In this document: positions 1-9,059 of the stretch, one piece after another
Numbering within the stretch: the stretch's first letter is position 1
Layout: each line of letters starts with the position of its first letter
Assembly: GCA_965218945.1 (NCBI GenBank)
Contig: OZ244718.1
Coordinates: 806,001-870,000 of the forward strand
From: DAOUJW01 sp965218945
GTDB taxonomy: Bacteria; Chloroflexota; Dehalococcoidia; Lucifugimonadales; UBA2985
Reading direction: 5' to 3'
Length of the DNA stretch: 64,000 bases
Position numbers and translations under genes: made by a program
Notes under the pieces: generated by a model
The model's input: the letters and a program-made list of their open reading frames with translations, nothing else
Told to the model about the DNA's origin: nothing
The model's database searches: none

Positions 1-585
1 ACCGTCCCTGGGCCGTCCGTGGGCCGCCTGCACCTTCTCCAGTACATGGTCATCGCCGCCGATGACGCCAGGGAAGTTCATGACCTCTCCCAGACCCAGG
101 ACACCCCTCCATCGAAGGGCTTTCTTAATGTCCTCCGGGCCCAGCGTTGCGCCGGATGTCTCCATGTGGGTGGCGGGAACGCAGGACGGGGCCATGAAGA
201 AGAGGTCCACAGGCACTTTGCGGGCGCAGTCCATGATGTAACGCATACCGTCCAGGCCCGACACGTTGGTCACCTCGTGGAGGTCCGTCACCGCTGCCAG
301 CGTGCCTCTGGGCACGACGGCCCTGGCGAACTGGTCGACGTGGAGGTACGTGCTCTCCAGGTGGACGTGCCCGTCGATGAACCCCGGCGCAAGGAATTTG
401 CCTTCCAGGTCCACGACTCGTCGCGCCCACGTGTAGTCGCCCACGCCCGCCACACGGCCGCGATGCACGGCCACGCTGTTCTCCTCGATCTCGCCGGTGA
501 AGGTGTTGACGATCCGGGCGTTGGTCAGTACCAGGTCCGCTTGGGCGTCGCCCCTGGCCACTTCTATGAGGCCCTTAAGGTCCAT
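1..585 (-). CDS. ade: Adenine deaminase, N-terminal part (runs off the left edge)
   Basis: Adenine deaminase converts adenine to hypoxanthine and ammonia in the cytoplasm. The frame is open from an ATG at 583-585 to the first base of the window, giving 195 residues of a protein that is normally about 570-600. It shows the amidohydrolase metal site GFIDGHVHLES (about residues 74-84), the Ade-type segment DLHEVTNVSGLDGMRYI, the block FFMAPSCVPATHMETSG, and GLGEVMNFPGVI, an order typical of the Ade family rather than dihydroorotase or hydantoinase. The start overlaps the end of hpt by 11 bases, so the two are probably co-transcribed and translationally coupled. This fits the chemistry, because hypoxanthine made here is the substrate of Hpt. 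The C-terminal half is outside the window and cannot be judged. Confidence 0.88.
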   Translation of the reverse strand, partial: MDLKGLIEVARGDAQADLVLTNARIVNTFTGEIEENSVAVHRGRVAGVGDYTWARRVVDLEGKFLAPGFIDGHVHLESTYLHVDQFARAVVPRGTLAAVTDLHEVTNVSGLDGMRYIMDCARKVPVDLFFMAPSCVPATHMETSGATLGPEDIKKALRWRGVLGLGEVMNFPGVIGGDDHVLEKVQAAHGRPRDG

Positions 586-1117
586 TGCCGTCTCCTGTCA
601 ATACGTAAATGTCTGCCAGAGCGCGATACCGCTCATCGTAGTCGAGGCCGTAGCCCACCAGGAACTTGTCCGGCACGGTGCAGCCAACGTAGTCCGGGGT
701 CACCGGAGCCTCTCTGCGAGACGGCTTGTCCAGAAAAGCGCAGACCTTGACGGACGCGGCGCCCTTCCGGCGGAGATACCGCTGGGCGTAGGACGTGGTC
801 AGGCCCGTGTCCACTATGTCCTCCACGATAAGCACGCTCCGGTCCTTTACGGGGCTGGTAACTCCCAAGTGAAGCTTGATTCTTCCTGAAGAGACGGAGC
901 CGCTGCCGTAGCTGGACGTGCGCATGAAGTCTATCTCTATATCGCGCTGTATCTCCCGGACTAGGTCTGCCATGAATATGAAGGAGCCTTTGAGCACCCC
1001 CACCATCAGGGGCATCTCCTTGGGATAGTCGGCCTCTATCTGCCTAGCCAGGCGCTTGACGGTGTCCGCTATTTGGTCCTTGGAAATGTACAGCTCCAAC
1101 GTCTCTACCAAGCTCAT
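575..1117 (-). CDS. hpt: Hypoxanthine phosphoribosyltransferase
   Basis: Converts hypoxanthine (or guanine) plus PRPP to IMP (or GMP) in purine salvage. The 180-residue length is normal for the family. Visible motifs are the PRPP-binding loop VLIVEDIVDTGLTTSYA (mid-protein), the flexible loop around RTSSYGSGSVSSG, VGVLKGSFIFMADLV near the N-terminus, and the C-terminal DKFLVGYGLDYDERYR segment that stacks on the purine. It starts with ATG and lies directly upstream of ade with an 11-base overlap, which supports a two-gene purine salvage operon. Xanthine-preferring homologues cannot be excluded from sequence alone. Confidence 0.95.
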   Translation of the reverse strand: MSLVETLELYISKDQIADTVKRLARQIEADYPKEMPLMVGVLKGSFIFMADLVREIQRDIEIDFMRTSSYGSGSVSSGRIKLHLGVTSPVKDRSVLIVEDIVDTGLTTSYAQRYLRRKGAASVKVCAFLDKPSRREAPVTPDYVGCTVPDKFLVGYGLDYDERYRALADIYVLTGDGNGP

Positions 1118-1168
1118 CTCAACACCACAGCGAATATAGCAAGGCGCTATGGGGCTGTCAATGAAACG

Positions 1169-1923
1169 CTACCTGCCCGTATGGTTATATGAGTAGTACA
1201 CCATCTCCATAGGCAATCCCCTGGGGTCTTTCGGTGGGACTTCAGGGATTGTCTGAAGCTTACCCTGACTGGCGTAGGCGGTCACTGCCGCCGCAAGCGC
1301 GTCAAGTATGTCATCCTTGGCAACATCCTTCCGGCGAAAGCATGATATAGACTCGTCGAATATCTCTTTAGCCCGCGGCTCGATACACTGAAGCACGCGG
1401 AGACGTTCAGCCCTTCCTTCCATTTTCTTCTTCCCCCACTCAATGGACTGCCGACCGTTCAGTGCCCAGAAGCAGAGATCTGGATGGACTTCTCTCACCA
1501 ACGGCTTCGCGCCCTCACCACGAGCCAACATCACCTTATCCACCTCATGGATCTTGGGCGTAATCGCAAAGGCTTGTCTACTAATCCCTCTTTTGGCAAC
1601 TCGACGCTCCACATTGGCAGCATCCCAGTAGTCTCTCGGCTGAACCACCGCCTGTTCCACAGTCTGTCGGGTAGGCGTACGGAAGACGCTAGAAGCACGA
1701 GAGCCGAGTATCCCCGAGCCTTGTCGTCGCAGCGGCGCCCTTTGCAATCTTCCGGAAGCCCAATTGGGATATCCACGAGAACAAGTTCGGCCTTGCGGTA
1801 GTGGGTTAGCAGTTCACGGAATGTCGTGAACGCTTGCATTTCGTAGCTGCCGCATTGGTCGAATCCTACACTGAACCAGCCGCAGTGACAGCCGTCTACC
1901 CCGACGAACTCACTCTGCGTCAT
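1169..1923 (-). pseudogene. DUF429-family gene broken by a -1 frameshift
   Basis: Two overlapping frames together make one DUF429-type protein of about 250 residues. The first frame (start 1923) gives FVGVDGCHCGWFSVG, LVDIPIGLP and CDDKARG. Family order then continues only in the next frame with GSRASSVFRTPTR, YWDAANVERR, KRGISRQAFAITPKIHEVDKV and VREVHPDLCFWALNG, ending at 1169. The switch falls in a four-G run (CCCC at 1712-1715 on the plus strand); one additional G would join CDDKARG directly to ILGSRASSVF. DUF429 has an RNase H-like fold and no settled function. The gene is either a recent pseudogene or carries a sequencing error; everything outside the junction looks intact. Confidence 0.75.
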
Positions 1924-1985
1924 TTCTTATGCACCTACACTCGCTCCTTGCAGGATGAGATATGCGGCCATATATCTGGAGGCAC

Positions 1986-4754
1986 CTAGCTCATTGAGAA
2001 CGTGGACCCCTGAAGGGTCTTGGTGACCTCAATGCGCACGGGGAAAGCCTCCTTCAACTCCTCTATGTGGGTTATGACCACAATCTTCTGAAAGTCGTTC
2101 TGGATGGCGTTTATGGCTTCCACCAGCTTCTCCAGCCCGGCGGCGTCCTGGCTTCCGAATCCCTCGTCTATGAACAGCGTGGGCAGGGGAGCGCCCGACC
2201 GATGCGCCAGGAGCCTGGACAGGGCGATGCGCAGGGCGAAGTTAATGCGGAACGCCTCTCCGCCGCTGTAGTTCTCGTAGCTGCGGGTGCCCAGTTCGTC
2301 GGAGATCTTGATGTCCAGTGTCTCTATGGGGTCGCCACCGCTGCGCCTCTCGCGTTGGGTCTCCAGCTTGAGGCTCATACGATGGTCACTGACGCGTCCC
2401 AGGATGTCGTTGGCGTGGTTCTCCAACTCCGGGATGGCCTGCTCGATTAGCAAAGCCTGTATCCCGCCTTTGCCAAAGGCCGTCGATAGCTGGTCGTACA
2501 CCCCTTTCTGGAATGAAGCATCTGCCAGGGTGTTGCTGCACTCCTGCCGGCGAGTCTCCAGCTCAAGGCAGCGGTCCAGACGTGCCTGCATCTCGCCCAA
2601 GTCTCTCAAAAGCTGCTGCCTGCGGCCCCTGAGACTCTCCAGCCTGCTCCTGCTCTCCTGCAGAGAGTCCAGGATGCCGGACAGGGCGGAACCGGCCTGC
2701 CTGAGCGGGGGCATAGCGTCTTGTACATCTTTCATCCGTAAGCGGCTTGCTTCCAGCAGCGATTCCTCCGACTCCAGGGAAGCGGCCAACTGATCGACCA
2801 GAGCCCCGGCCGCCCTGGCTTCCTCCACGTTCCTTGTCAGGCTGTCCCGGCGCTCCTCTGCCAGGTTCTGCTCCCTGCGCCTGTCACCCTCTATCCCCTC
2901 CAGGTCTCTCTCCAGGCCGTTTCTTTCCGACTCCGCCTCATGGATGTCTGCTGCGTTCTGGCGGTACGAATCGAGGATGCCCGTCAGTGTTGAGACGGCC
3001 TCTCTCAGCGATGGCATATCGGCCTGGACCTCATTGAAGCGCCGGCGGCTTGCCGCAAGCAGCGACTCCTCGAACTCCAGGGAAGCGGCCAGCCTGGTCG
3101 CCTCTTCACCGGCTGCGTTGGCCTGCTCCAAGTCCCTGGTCAGGCTATCGCGGCGCTCCTGCGCCGCGAATTGATTCTGTCGCCTCTCGCTCTCCATCCT
3201 CACAAGGTCCTTTTCCAAACCCGACACCTCCGCCTCCGCCTTCTTGAGGGCTGCCTGGTTGTCTCGGTGGGCGTTGGCTTTATTCTCGCCCTGTGTGCGG
3301 TAGCTGGAGGCCAGGTGGAGGCAGCCTTCCGGGCCAAGGACGTTGTCGCACAATGGGCAGGTCGCGCCGACCCCGTTGGAGTCGCCGGTCTCCTCAAGAA
3401 GGTCCACCTTCACCCGCAAGTCGTCCATCTCTGTCCTCAGGCGGGCGTTCTCATTGCTCAAGTAGCGGGCTTCAGACTGAAGCTCCTGTATGCGTTCTCT
3501 GTGACTCTCGGCTTCCGCGGATGGAGAGGCAAGCTCCTCCAGGCGAGCCACCGCCGAAACTAGCCCGGCTTCCAGCGAGGGCAACTCATTCGCCCTCGCT
3601 CGCAGCTCCTCGATGCGTTTTGCGTCTTTCACTATTCGTGACTCGCGCTCTTGTACCTCTTCTTGTGTGCGCTTCTCCTCCTGTTGCAGCCTATCCAACT
3701 CCTGCTGGAAGCCCTGGAGTCGCAGCTCCTCCTCCCTCAGAGAGGTGTTCGCCTCCCTGAGTTGGTTCGTCCTGGATTCAAGCTCCCGCATACGCTCTCC
3801 AAGGCTACCCGCTTCCTCAGACGGAGCGGCAAGCTCCTCCAGCCGGCCCCTCACCTGGGCCAACTCGGCTTCCAGGGCGGTCAGCTGTGACGCCCTGGAG
3901 CGGACCTCCTCAAGCCGTTTCGACATATCCGCCGTCCTCGACTCACGCTCCTTGACCTCGTCAAGGATGCGCTTCTCATCCTGCTCCAGCCTCTCAAGCT
4001 CCTGTTGAAGCCCTTGAAGCCTACGGGCCTCTTCCTGTAGCGACTCCAGTTCAGCTTCCCAACCCCTGTCTTCGCGCTCTACGATGCGCATCTCTGACTG
4101 TATCTCTGCCAGTCGCGCCTCGTGTTCTTCCTTGTGGGAAAGCTCCCGGTCTATGCCTGCGATTTCGGCCTCAAGGCGCTCTGTCGTCCTTTCCTGTTCA
4201 CGCGACTCTCCCCGGGCCTTCTCGGCCAAACGGTCGTACCAGGAGAGGTCCAGCACCTCACCAAGGACCTCCTTGCGCCTGGCTGCTCCACTGGTGGTGA
4301 ACATATCGGCGCGGCCTTGGAGGATAAAGGCGCTGTTTACAAAGGTGTCGTAGTCCATGTGCAGGAGGGAGCGTATCTTCGCCTCCGTCTCTCTCACAGA
4401 GTTGCCGGTGAGAGGCTGAGGCCCGTTCTCCGTGTTGAAGAAAAGCTCCAGCACGGTTGCGCCCTGGCGTGACCTGGCGGAGCGGGCGTACCTTCTGGAG
4501 ACCCTGTACCGGCCTTCGCCTGCCTGGAACTCCAGGTCGACCTGCATCTCGCTCTCTCCCTGGAAAATCAGGTCCTCCTGCACTCTGGCCCGGGAACTGC
4601 CCCACAAAACCCAGGTTATGGCGTCCAGCAGCGCCGACTTGCCGTGGCCGTTATCGCCGCACAGGCATGCCACGTGGACGCCCTCCAGGTCCAGCGTGGG
4701 GACGTTGTCGCGATAGGAGAGGAAATTCTTTACCGAAAGTCTGATTGGAATCAA
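1986..4754 (-). CDS. sbcC: SbcC/Rad50-type SMC-like DNA repair ATPase with extended coiled coil
   Basis: A 922-residue ATPase that normally works with the SbcD/Mre11 nuclease on DNA ends and hairpins. It has Walker A GDNGHGKS (residues 33-40), a Q-loop near SAFILQGRADMF, a zinc hook CPLC (466-469), the ABC signature NYSGGEAFRINFALR (828-842), and Walker B LPTLFIDEGFGSQD (857-870). Between the heads is a long charged coiled coil. Each arm contains a tandem duplication: LQGLQQELERL at 246 recurs as LQGFQQELDRL at 346 before the hook, and GLEKDL at 512 recurs as GLERDL at 613 after it. No sbcD lies beside it, since the gene upstream is divergent pncB. The family call is secure; the partner nuclease must be elsewhere. 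Confidence 0.92.
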   Translation of the reverse strand: MIPIRLSVKNFLSYRDNVPTLDLEGVHVACLCGDNGHGKSALLDAITWVLWGSSRARVQEDLIFQGESEMQVDLEFQAGEGRYRVSRRYARSARSRQGATVLELFFNTENGPQPLTGNSVRETEAKIRSLLHMDYDTFVNSAFILQGRADMFTTSGAARRKEVLGEVLDLSWYDRLAEKARGESREQERTTERLEAEIAGIDRELSHKEEHEARLAEIQSEMRIVEREDRGWEAELESLQEEARRLQGLQQELERLEQDEKRILDEVKERESRTADMSKRLEEVRSRASQLTALEAELAQVRGRLEELAAPSEEAGSLGERMRELESRTNQLREANTSLREEELRLQGFQQELDRLQQEEKRTQEEVQERESRIVKDAKRIEELRARANELPSLEAGLVSAVARLEELASPSAEAESHRERIQELQSEARYLSNENARLRTEMDDLRVKVDLLEETGDSNGVGATCPLCDNVLGPEGCLHLASSYRTQGENKANAHRDNQAALKKAEAEVSGLEKDLVRMESERRQNQFAAQERRDSLTRDLEQANAAGEEATRLAASLEFEESLLAASRRRFNEVQADMPSLREAVSTLTGILDSYRQNAADIHEAESERNGLERDLEGIEGDRRREQNLAEERRDSLTRNVEEARAAGALVDQLAASLESEESLLEASRLRMKDVQDAMPPLRQAGSALSGILDSLQESRSRLESLRGRRQQLLRDLGEMQARLDRCLELETRRQECSNTLADASFQKGVYDQLSTAFGKGGIQALLIEQAIPELENHANDILGRVSDHRMSLKLETQRERRSGGDPIETLDIKISDELGTRSYENYSGGEAFRINFALRIALSRLLAHRSGAPLPTLFIDEGFGSQDAAGLEKLVEAINAIQNDFQKIVVITHIEELKEAFPVRIEVTKTLQGSTFSMS

Positions 4755-4940
4755 AGCGCCTCTGACATTCCTGATTTGTCCTGGTAGTCGAGCGGGCTGC
4801 CGACCGCTCTCATCAGAGTATCAGCACACAACGGGGATGTTTTGCAATAGCTTCTGCATTCGCCTTTGACGGATATCCGATGTGTCCTTAAACTTAGCGC
4901 ATATCCCATCCATGTAACCAAGAGGGGAAGGTACAGCTCA

Positions 4941-6317
4941 ATGGACAAGCCGGGCGCCCTATCCGGAGAGGACGCAGCCCTCTTCACGGACCTGTACGAG
5001 CTGACTATGGCCCAAGGCTACTTCCGGCAGGGCATGTCATCGCAGGCCACCTTCAGCCTCTTTGTGCGCCCCTCGCGGGTCAAGAGGTCGTACCTGGTTT
5101 CCGCGGGCCTGGAGGACGTGCTGCGATATCTGGAGGACTTCTCCTTTTCCGGCAGCGCCATCGACTACCTGCGCTCCACGAGCACGTTCACCGACGACTT
5201 TCTGGACTATCTGGGGAGCCTGCGCTTCACCGGGCGGGTGCGGGCTATCCCGGAGGGAAGGATCTACTTCCACAACGAGCCTGCGCTGGAGATAACCGCG
5301 CCCATCATCGAGGCGCAGATTATAGAGACCCTGGTCATAAACCAGGTCAACCTCCAGAGCCTTATTGCAACCAAAGCGGCGCGTTGCCTGTGGGCCGGGC
5401 GCGGGAAGGCGTTGGTGGACTTCTCCCTGAGGCGCGCCCACGGCGTGGACGCCGGGATGAAGGCGGCCCGCAGCAGCTATATGGTGGGGTTCAGCTCCAC
5501 CAGCAACGTTCTGGCGGGAAAGGCCTACGGGCTGCCCATAGCCGGCACCATGGCCCACTCCTTTGTGACCAGCTTTGAGCGGGAGATAGACGCCTTCAGG
5601 GCTTACGCCGAGAGCTTTCCAGACGACACAGTGCTTCTTCTGGACACCTACGACACCGTCGCAGCCGCGGCCAAGGCCGCTGAGGTGGGCCGCGAGATGG
5701 AGGCGCGTGGGCATCGTCTGCGGGCGGTGCGACTGGACAGCGGCGACCTTCTTGGGCTGAGCCGTGATGTGCGCCGTGTCCTGGACGAAGCCGGGCTGGA
5801 CTACGTGAGGGTCCTGGTAAGCGGCGGCCTGGACGAGTTCCAGGTGGATGAGCTTGTGCAGGCCGGAGCGCCCATCGACGCCTTTGGCGTGGGCACTCGC
5901 ATGGCCGTCTCCGGCGACGCTCCGTGGCTGGACATGGCCTACAAGCTGGTGAAGTACGCCGGTCGTCCCGTTCTCAAGCTCAGCACTGGCAAGGTCTCCC
6001 TGGCGGACGAGAAGCAGGTCTTCCGCCTCCGGGACGACGAAGGCCGGCTTAGGGGCGATGTTATCGGTCTGTCAGACGAGACGCCGCCCGAATCCGGGTC
6101 CGAGCCTCTGTTGGAGACCTTCATGGAGAACGGCGAAATGCTGGCTGCTCCGCCTGCGATTGAGGAGTTGAGGGAGCGATTCCGTATTGAGTTCGCCGCC
6201 CTTGACGATCGCTTCAAGGTGGTGAAAAACCCTGCGAAGTACCCGGTGAGGCTGAGCAGCAGGCTGCGCCGACTGCAAAGAGATTTGACTGCCCAACTGG
6301 AACAGGGCGGCAAGTGA
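4941..6317 (+). CDS. pncB: Nicotinate phosphoribosyltransferase
   Basis: Converts nicotinate and PRPP to nicotinate mononucleotide in the Preiss-Handler NAD salvage route. The ATG at 4941 is preferred over in-frame codons from 4866, because it follows a purine-rich ribosome site (GAGGGGAAGG, 4922-4931) and begins with the conserved ALFTDLYELTMAQGYF block; this gives 458 residues. Other family marks are the FSLRRAHG segment, GTMAHSFV with the histidine that is phosphorylated in characterised enzymes, LLLDTYDT and VRLDSGDL. It is divergent from sbcC. nadX near 63 kb is a second NAD-supply gene in the window, though far away. Confidence 0.93.
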   Translation: MDKPGALSGEDAALFTDLYELTMAQGYFRQGMSSQATFSLFVRPSRVKRSYLVSAGLEDVLRYLEDFSFSGSAIDYLRSTSTFTDDFLDYLGSLRFTGRVRAIPEGRIYFHNEPALEITAPIIEAQIIETLVINQVNLQSLIATKAARCLWAGRGKALVDFSLRRAHGVDAGMKAARSSYMVGFSSTSNVLAGKAYGLPIAGTMAHSFVTSFEREIDAFRAYAESFPDDTVLLLDTYDTVAAAAKAAEVGREMEARGHRLRAVRLDSGDLLGLSRDVRRVLDEAGLDYVRVLVSGGLDEFQVDELVQAGAPIDAFGVGTRMAVSGDAPWLDMAYKLVKYAGRPVLKLSTGKVSLADEKQVFRLRDDEGRLRGDVIGLSDETPPESGSEPLLETFMENGEMLAAPPAIEELRERFRIEFAALDDRFKVVKNPAKYPVRLSSRLRRLQRDLTAQLEQGGK

Positions 6318-6356
6318 GGTGGTGGTGCGCTTGATGCTGGTCCTGGCGCGGCTAGT

Positions 6357-6845
6357 TCAGCCCAGCTCCACCTGCACACCGTATCGCACCCGGGTGTCCC
6401 GCGCCATCACTACGTCTACGAATCCCTCCAGTCTCCACTCTATCCTGGCTACACTGACGCGAGGAGGAGACTGGGTATTGATGAAGAGGTCGACCTCGTA
6501 CTGAACCGCCGTATCCCGTTGGAGCGTTGTTTTGCCCAGAAGAGGCACGCTGCTGTGCGCGTACGCCTCCCTTTCCTCCTTCTTGACCCTCTGCCGCAAC
6601 AAGGGCGGGCTGACGTACACTTCTCCGGGTGTGCGGTGGGAGGACAGGCTGGGTCGGCCGGGCGACATGATCGTGTAGCTCATCACGAAATCCTCCTCGC
6701 ACACCAGGTCCACCCGCGCCTCCCTTACGACAACGTCCCTTCTGGGCGCCAGCTCCACCAGAACGCGGATGGTCTCGCCCAGACTGTATGGGCGGTCGTC
6801 AAAGGTCAGGCTCATGTCCAGGGGGTATAATCTGCTCAGATCCAT
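6357..6845 (-). CDS. Hypothetical protein, predicted beta-sandwich
   Basis: A 162-residue soluble protein with no signal peptide or membrane segment. It is rich in alternating hydrophobic/charged strands such as MSLTFDDRPYSLGETIRVLVEL and REARVDLVCEEDF, followed by a basic middle (RQRVKKEEREAYAHSS). The strand pattern, with 'YSLGETIRV.VEL' early, resembles arrestin-like or Spo0M-type sandwiches, but I do not recognise a definite family and this is only a fold impression. It is convergent with pncB and divergent from the arginine cluster. The upstream ATG at 6845 is the only good start. Confidence 0.6.
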   Translation of the reverse strand: MDLSRLYPLDMSLTFDDRPYSLGETIRVLVELAPRRDVVVREARVDLVCEEDFVMSYTIMSPGRPSLSSHRTPGEVYVSPPLLRQRVKKEEREAYAHSSVPLLGKTTLQRDTAVQYEVDLFINTQSPPRVSVARIEWRLEGFVDVVMARDTRVRYGVQVELG

Positions 6846-6915
6846 TCGCTCACTCTCTTCTCTCCGAGTAGTCTTGCCGGTTGCGTTTCCCAGAGACGGT
6901 GTCAGCGTTCATCTA

Positions 6916-6945
6916 TTGCAACCTTTTGCTATGCTCTAGTATAGT
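6916..6945 (+). promoter_or_regulatory. Likely sigma-70 promoter of the arginine cluster
   Basis: TTGCAA (6916-6921) and TATAGT (6940-6945) are separated by 18 bases, about 45 bases ahead of the argJ start. This is a good consensus pair in an otherwise GC-rich genome. No palindromic ARG box or T-box leader was seen between it and the gene. Confidence 0.5.
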
Positions 6946-6989
6946 GTTATACTTCAAATCGTTCCAAGTGTGAAAGGGCAGTGTAGAAG

Positions 6990-8210
6990 TTGACTATTGA
7001 ACTGAAATGGCTGGAAGAGGGCACCATCACATCACCCCGGGGTTTCTCTGCGGGAGCTACCTATGCTGGCATCAGGACCTACGCTGAAGACAAACTCGAC
7101 TTGGGGGTTGTCTGCTCGGAGGTCCCGTGCAACTCGGCCGGCACATTCACCACCAACAAGTTGAGGTCGCCGTCCGTTGTCCTGAACGAGCAGCGGGTGT
7201 CCGCAGGGCGAGTCCAGGTCATTGTCTGTAACAGCGGCGTCGCCAACGCCTGCGTCGGTGAGCAGGGGATGAAGGACGCCATTGAGATGGCCGCCCTGGC
7301 TGGACGTCACCTGGATTTGGACCCAGAGTTGGTGCTTCCTTCGAGCACAGGCATGGTTGGCGTCGAACTGCCTATGGCCCTCATAAGCGGCGGCATGGGC
7401 AACATAGAGCTTACGCCCGATGGCGGCCATGCTATGGCTCGCGCCATCCAGACAACAGACACGCGCTCCAAGGAGGGGGCCGTGTCCTTCACCGTCGGAG
7501 GGAACACCTACACCCTGGGAGGAATCGCCAAAGGCTCAGGCATGGTGCATCCCAACATGGCGACGATGCTGTCCTTCCTGGCGACGGACGCTCCGGTGGA
7601 AAGCTCCTTCCTCCGGGAGTCTCTGAAGCAGGCGGTTGACAAGTCCTTCAATATGATCACCATAGACGGCGACACCAGCACCAACGACAGCGTGATACTG
7701 CTGGCCAACGGCATGGCCGGCGGCGGCGAGATAGGACTACAGATAGGTGAGGTGGAGGACGCGTTCCAAAACGCTCTGGACGAGGTTTGTACCTTCCTGG
7801 CAAAGGAGATTGTCAGGGACGGCGAGGGCGCCAGCAAGCTTATAGAGGTTGTGGTGGACGGCGCGCTCAGCGATGCCGACGCCCGTATGGCGGCCCGTGC
7901 CGTAACCTCCTCTTCACTGGTGAAAAGCGCCGTACACGGAGGAGACCCCAACTGGGGGCGCATCATTGTTGCCCTGGGATACAGCGGCGCTCAGGTGGTC
8001 GAGGAGCGGATAGCCCTCTACATCGATGATGTGTGCATAATGGAAGAGGGGAGACCCATCCCGTTCTTCAAGGATGCCGTGGTTGCCACAATGAGAGGCA
8101 GCGAAATATCCATCCGCCTAAGCCTGAACATCGGAGACGCCACCGCCACGGCTTGGGGCTGCAACCTGAGCGAGGAATACGTAACCTTCAACAGCGCCTA
8201 TACTACCTGA
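6990..8210 (+). CDS. argJ: Bifunctional glutamate N-acetyltransferase / amino-acid acetyltransferase
   Basis: ArgJ moves acetyl from N-acetylornithine to glutamate, which recycles the blocking group, and can also use acetyl-CoA. The protein is 406 residues, normal for the family. It contains the self-cleavage motif KGSGMVHPNMATML, with the nucleophilic threonine at about residue 192, which splits the precursor into alpha and beta chains. PSSTGMVGVELPM and MITIDGDTSTNDS are further family blocks, and the C-terminus ends near SAYTT as in relatives. The start is TTG at 6990 with only a weak ribosome site. It is the first gene of the cluster, 33 bases before argB. Confidence 0.95.
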   Translation: MTIELKWLEEGTITSPRGFSAGATYAGIRTYAEDKLDLGVVCSEVPCNSAGTFTTNKLRSPSVVLNEQRVSAGRVQVIVCNSGVANACVGEQGMKDAIEMAALAGRHLDLDPELVLPSSTGMVGVELPMALISGGMGNIELTPDGGHAMARAIQTTDTRSKEGAVSFTVGGNTYTLGGIAKGSGMVHPNMATMLSFLATDAPVESSFLRESLKQAVDKSFNMITIDGDTSTNDSVILLANGMAGGGEIGLQIGEVEDAFQNALDEVCTFLAKEIVRDGEGASKLIEVVVDGALSDADARMAARAVTSSSLVKSAVHGGDPNWGRIIVALGYSGAQVVEERIALYIDDVCIMEEGRPIPFFKDAVVATMRGSEISIRLSLNIGDATATAWGCNLSEEYVTFNSAYTT

Positions 8211-8243
8211 TACGGGCGGTCTTTGAATCTATAGCCGGCTTCA

Positions 8244-9059
8244 ATGTCTCTTATGGTAAACCAAAACACTGCTTCTACCCCTTCCCTGGTCGTCAAGATA
8301 GGCGGCAGCATCCTCGGAAACGAGGATACTACGCTGGAAGACTTGGTCGCTCTTCAGAAGAGAGGCGCGACGCCTGTCGTGGTGCACGGTGGCGGTCAGG
8401 TCATCTCACAGTGGATGGAGAAGGTGGGAGCGCAGCCGCAGTTCGTCCGCGGCCTCCGGGTAACCGATGCGGCCAGTATGGAGATAGTGTCGGCGGTGCT
8501 GTGCGGCCTGGTGAACAAGGACCTGGTGTCCTCCATACAGGCGCTGGGTGGCAAGGCTCTGGGTATGAGCGGTGTGGACGGCGCAATGCTTCAAGGCCGA
8601 ATATTGGACCCTGATCTGGGATTAGTTGGGCAGGTTGTTCAAGTGGACCCCGGTCCTATTCTCAGCGCCTTGGCCGGCGGGTATATACCCGTCATAGCGC
8701 CCGTTGCCGTTCACATCATGGACTCCTCAGAGCACAGCGGCGCGCTTCTCAACGTTAACGGGGATACCGCCGCCGGGGAGATTGCCCGGGCGTTGAAGGC
8801 GGAGTTCATGGTCTTCCTCACGGACGTTGAGGGAGTCCTCAACTCCGACCAGAGCCTCATTGGCAGTCTCACTACCGAAGAGGGTCAGGCGCTCATACAG
8901 TCCGGAACAGTCGTCGGCGGCATGGTGCCGAAGATGGAGGCCTGCCTCCGCGCCCTGGAGGGTGTGAAGGTGGCCCAGATCTCGGACGGGAGAAAGAGCA
9001 GCGCGCTCCTGGACCTCATTGAAGGACGACCCTCGGGCACCAGGATAGGTCAGGCGTAA
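8244..9059 (+). CDS. argB: Acetylglutamate kinase
   Basis: Phosphorylates N-acetylglutamate in arginine synthesis. At 271 residues it has the amino-acid kinase features KIGGSILGNED near the N-terminus, VVVHGGGQVISQWME, GLRVTDAASMEIV and LNVNGDTAAGEIARAL, plus the C-terminal GGMVPKMEACLRAL. A second in-frame ATG four codons in (8253) could serve as an alternative start. The stop TAA overlaps the next ATG as TAATG at 9057-9061, so translation of the following membrane protein is probably coupled. There is no long N-terminal helix of the arginine-inhibited hexamer type. Confidence 0.94.
   Translation: MSLMVNQNTASTPSLVVKIGGSILGNEDTTLEDLVALQKRGATPVVVHGGGQVISQWMEKVGAQPQFVRGLRVTDAASMEIVSAVLCGLVNKDLVSSIQALGGKALGMSGVDGAMLQGRILDPDLGLVGQVVQVDPGPILSALAGGYIPVIAPVAVHIMDSSEHSGALLNVNGDTAAGEIARALKAEFMVFLTDVEGVLNSDQSLIGSLTTEEGQALIQSGTVVGGMVPKMEACLRALEGVKVAQISDGRKSSALLDLIEGRPSGTRIGQA

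Noticed and set aside
6846..6989. Arginine-responsive riboswitch or ARG box ahead of argJ
   Set aside because: Only a plain promoter pair was visible; no palindromic operator or structured leader could be supported.
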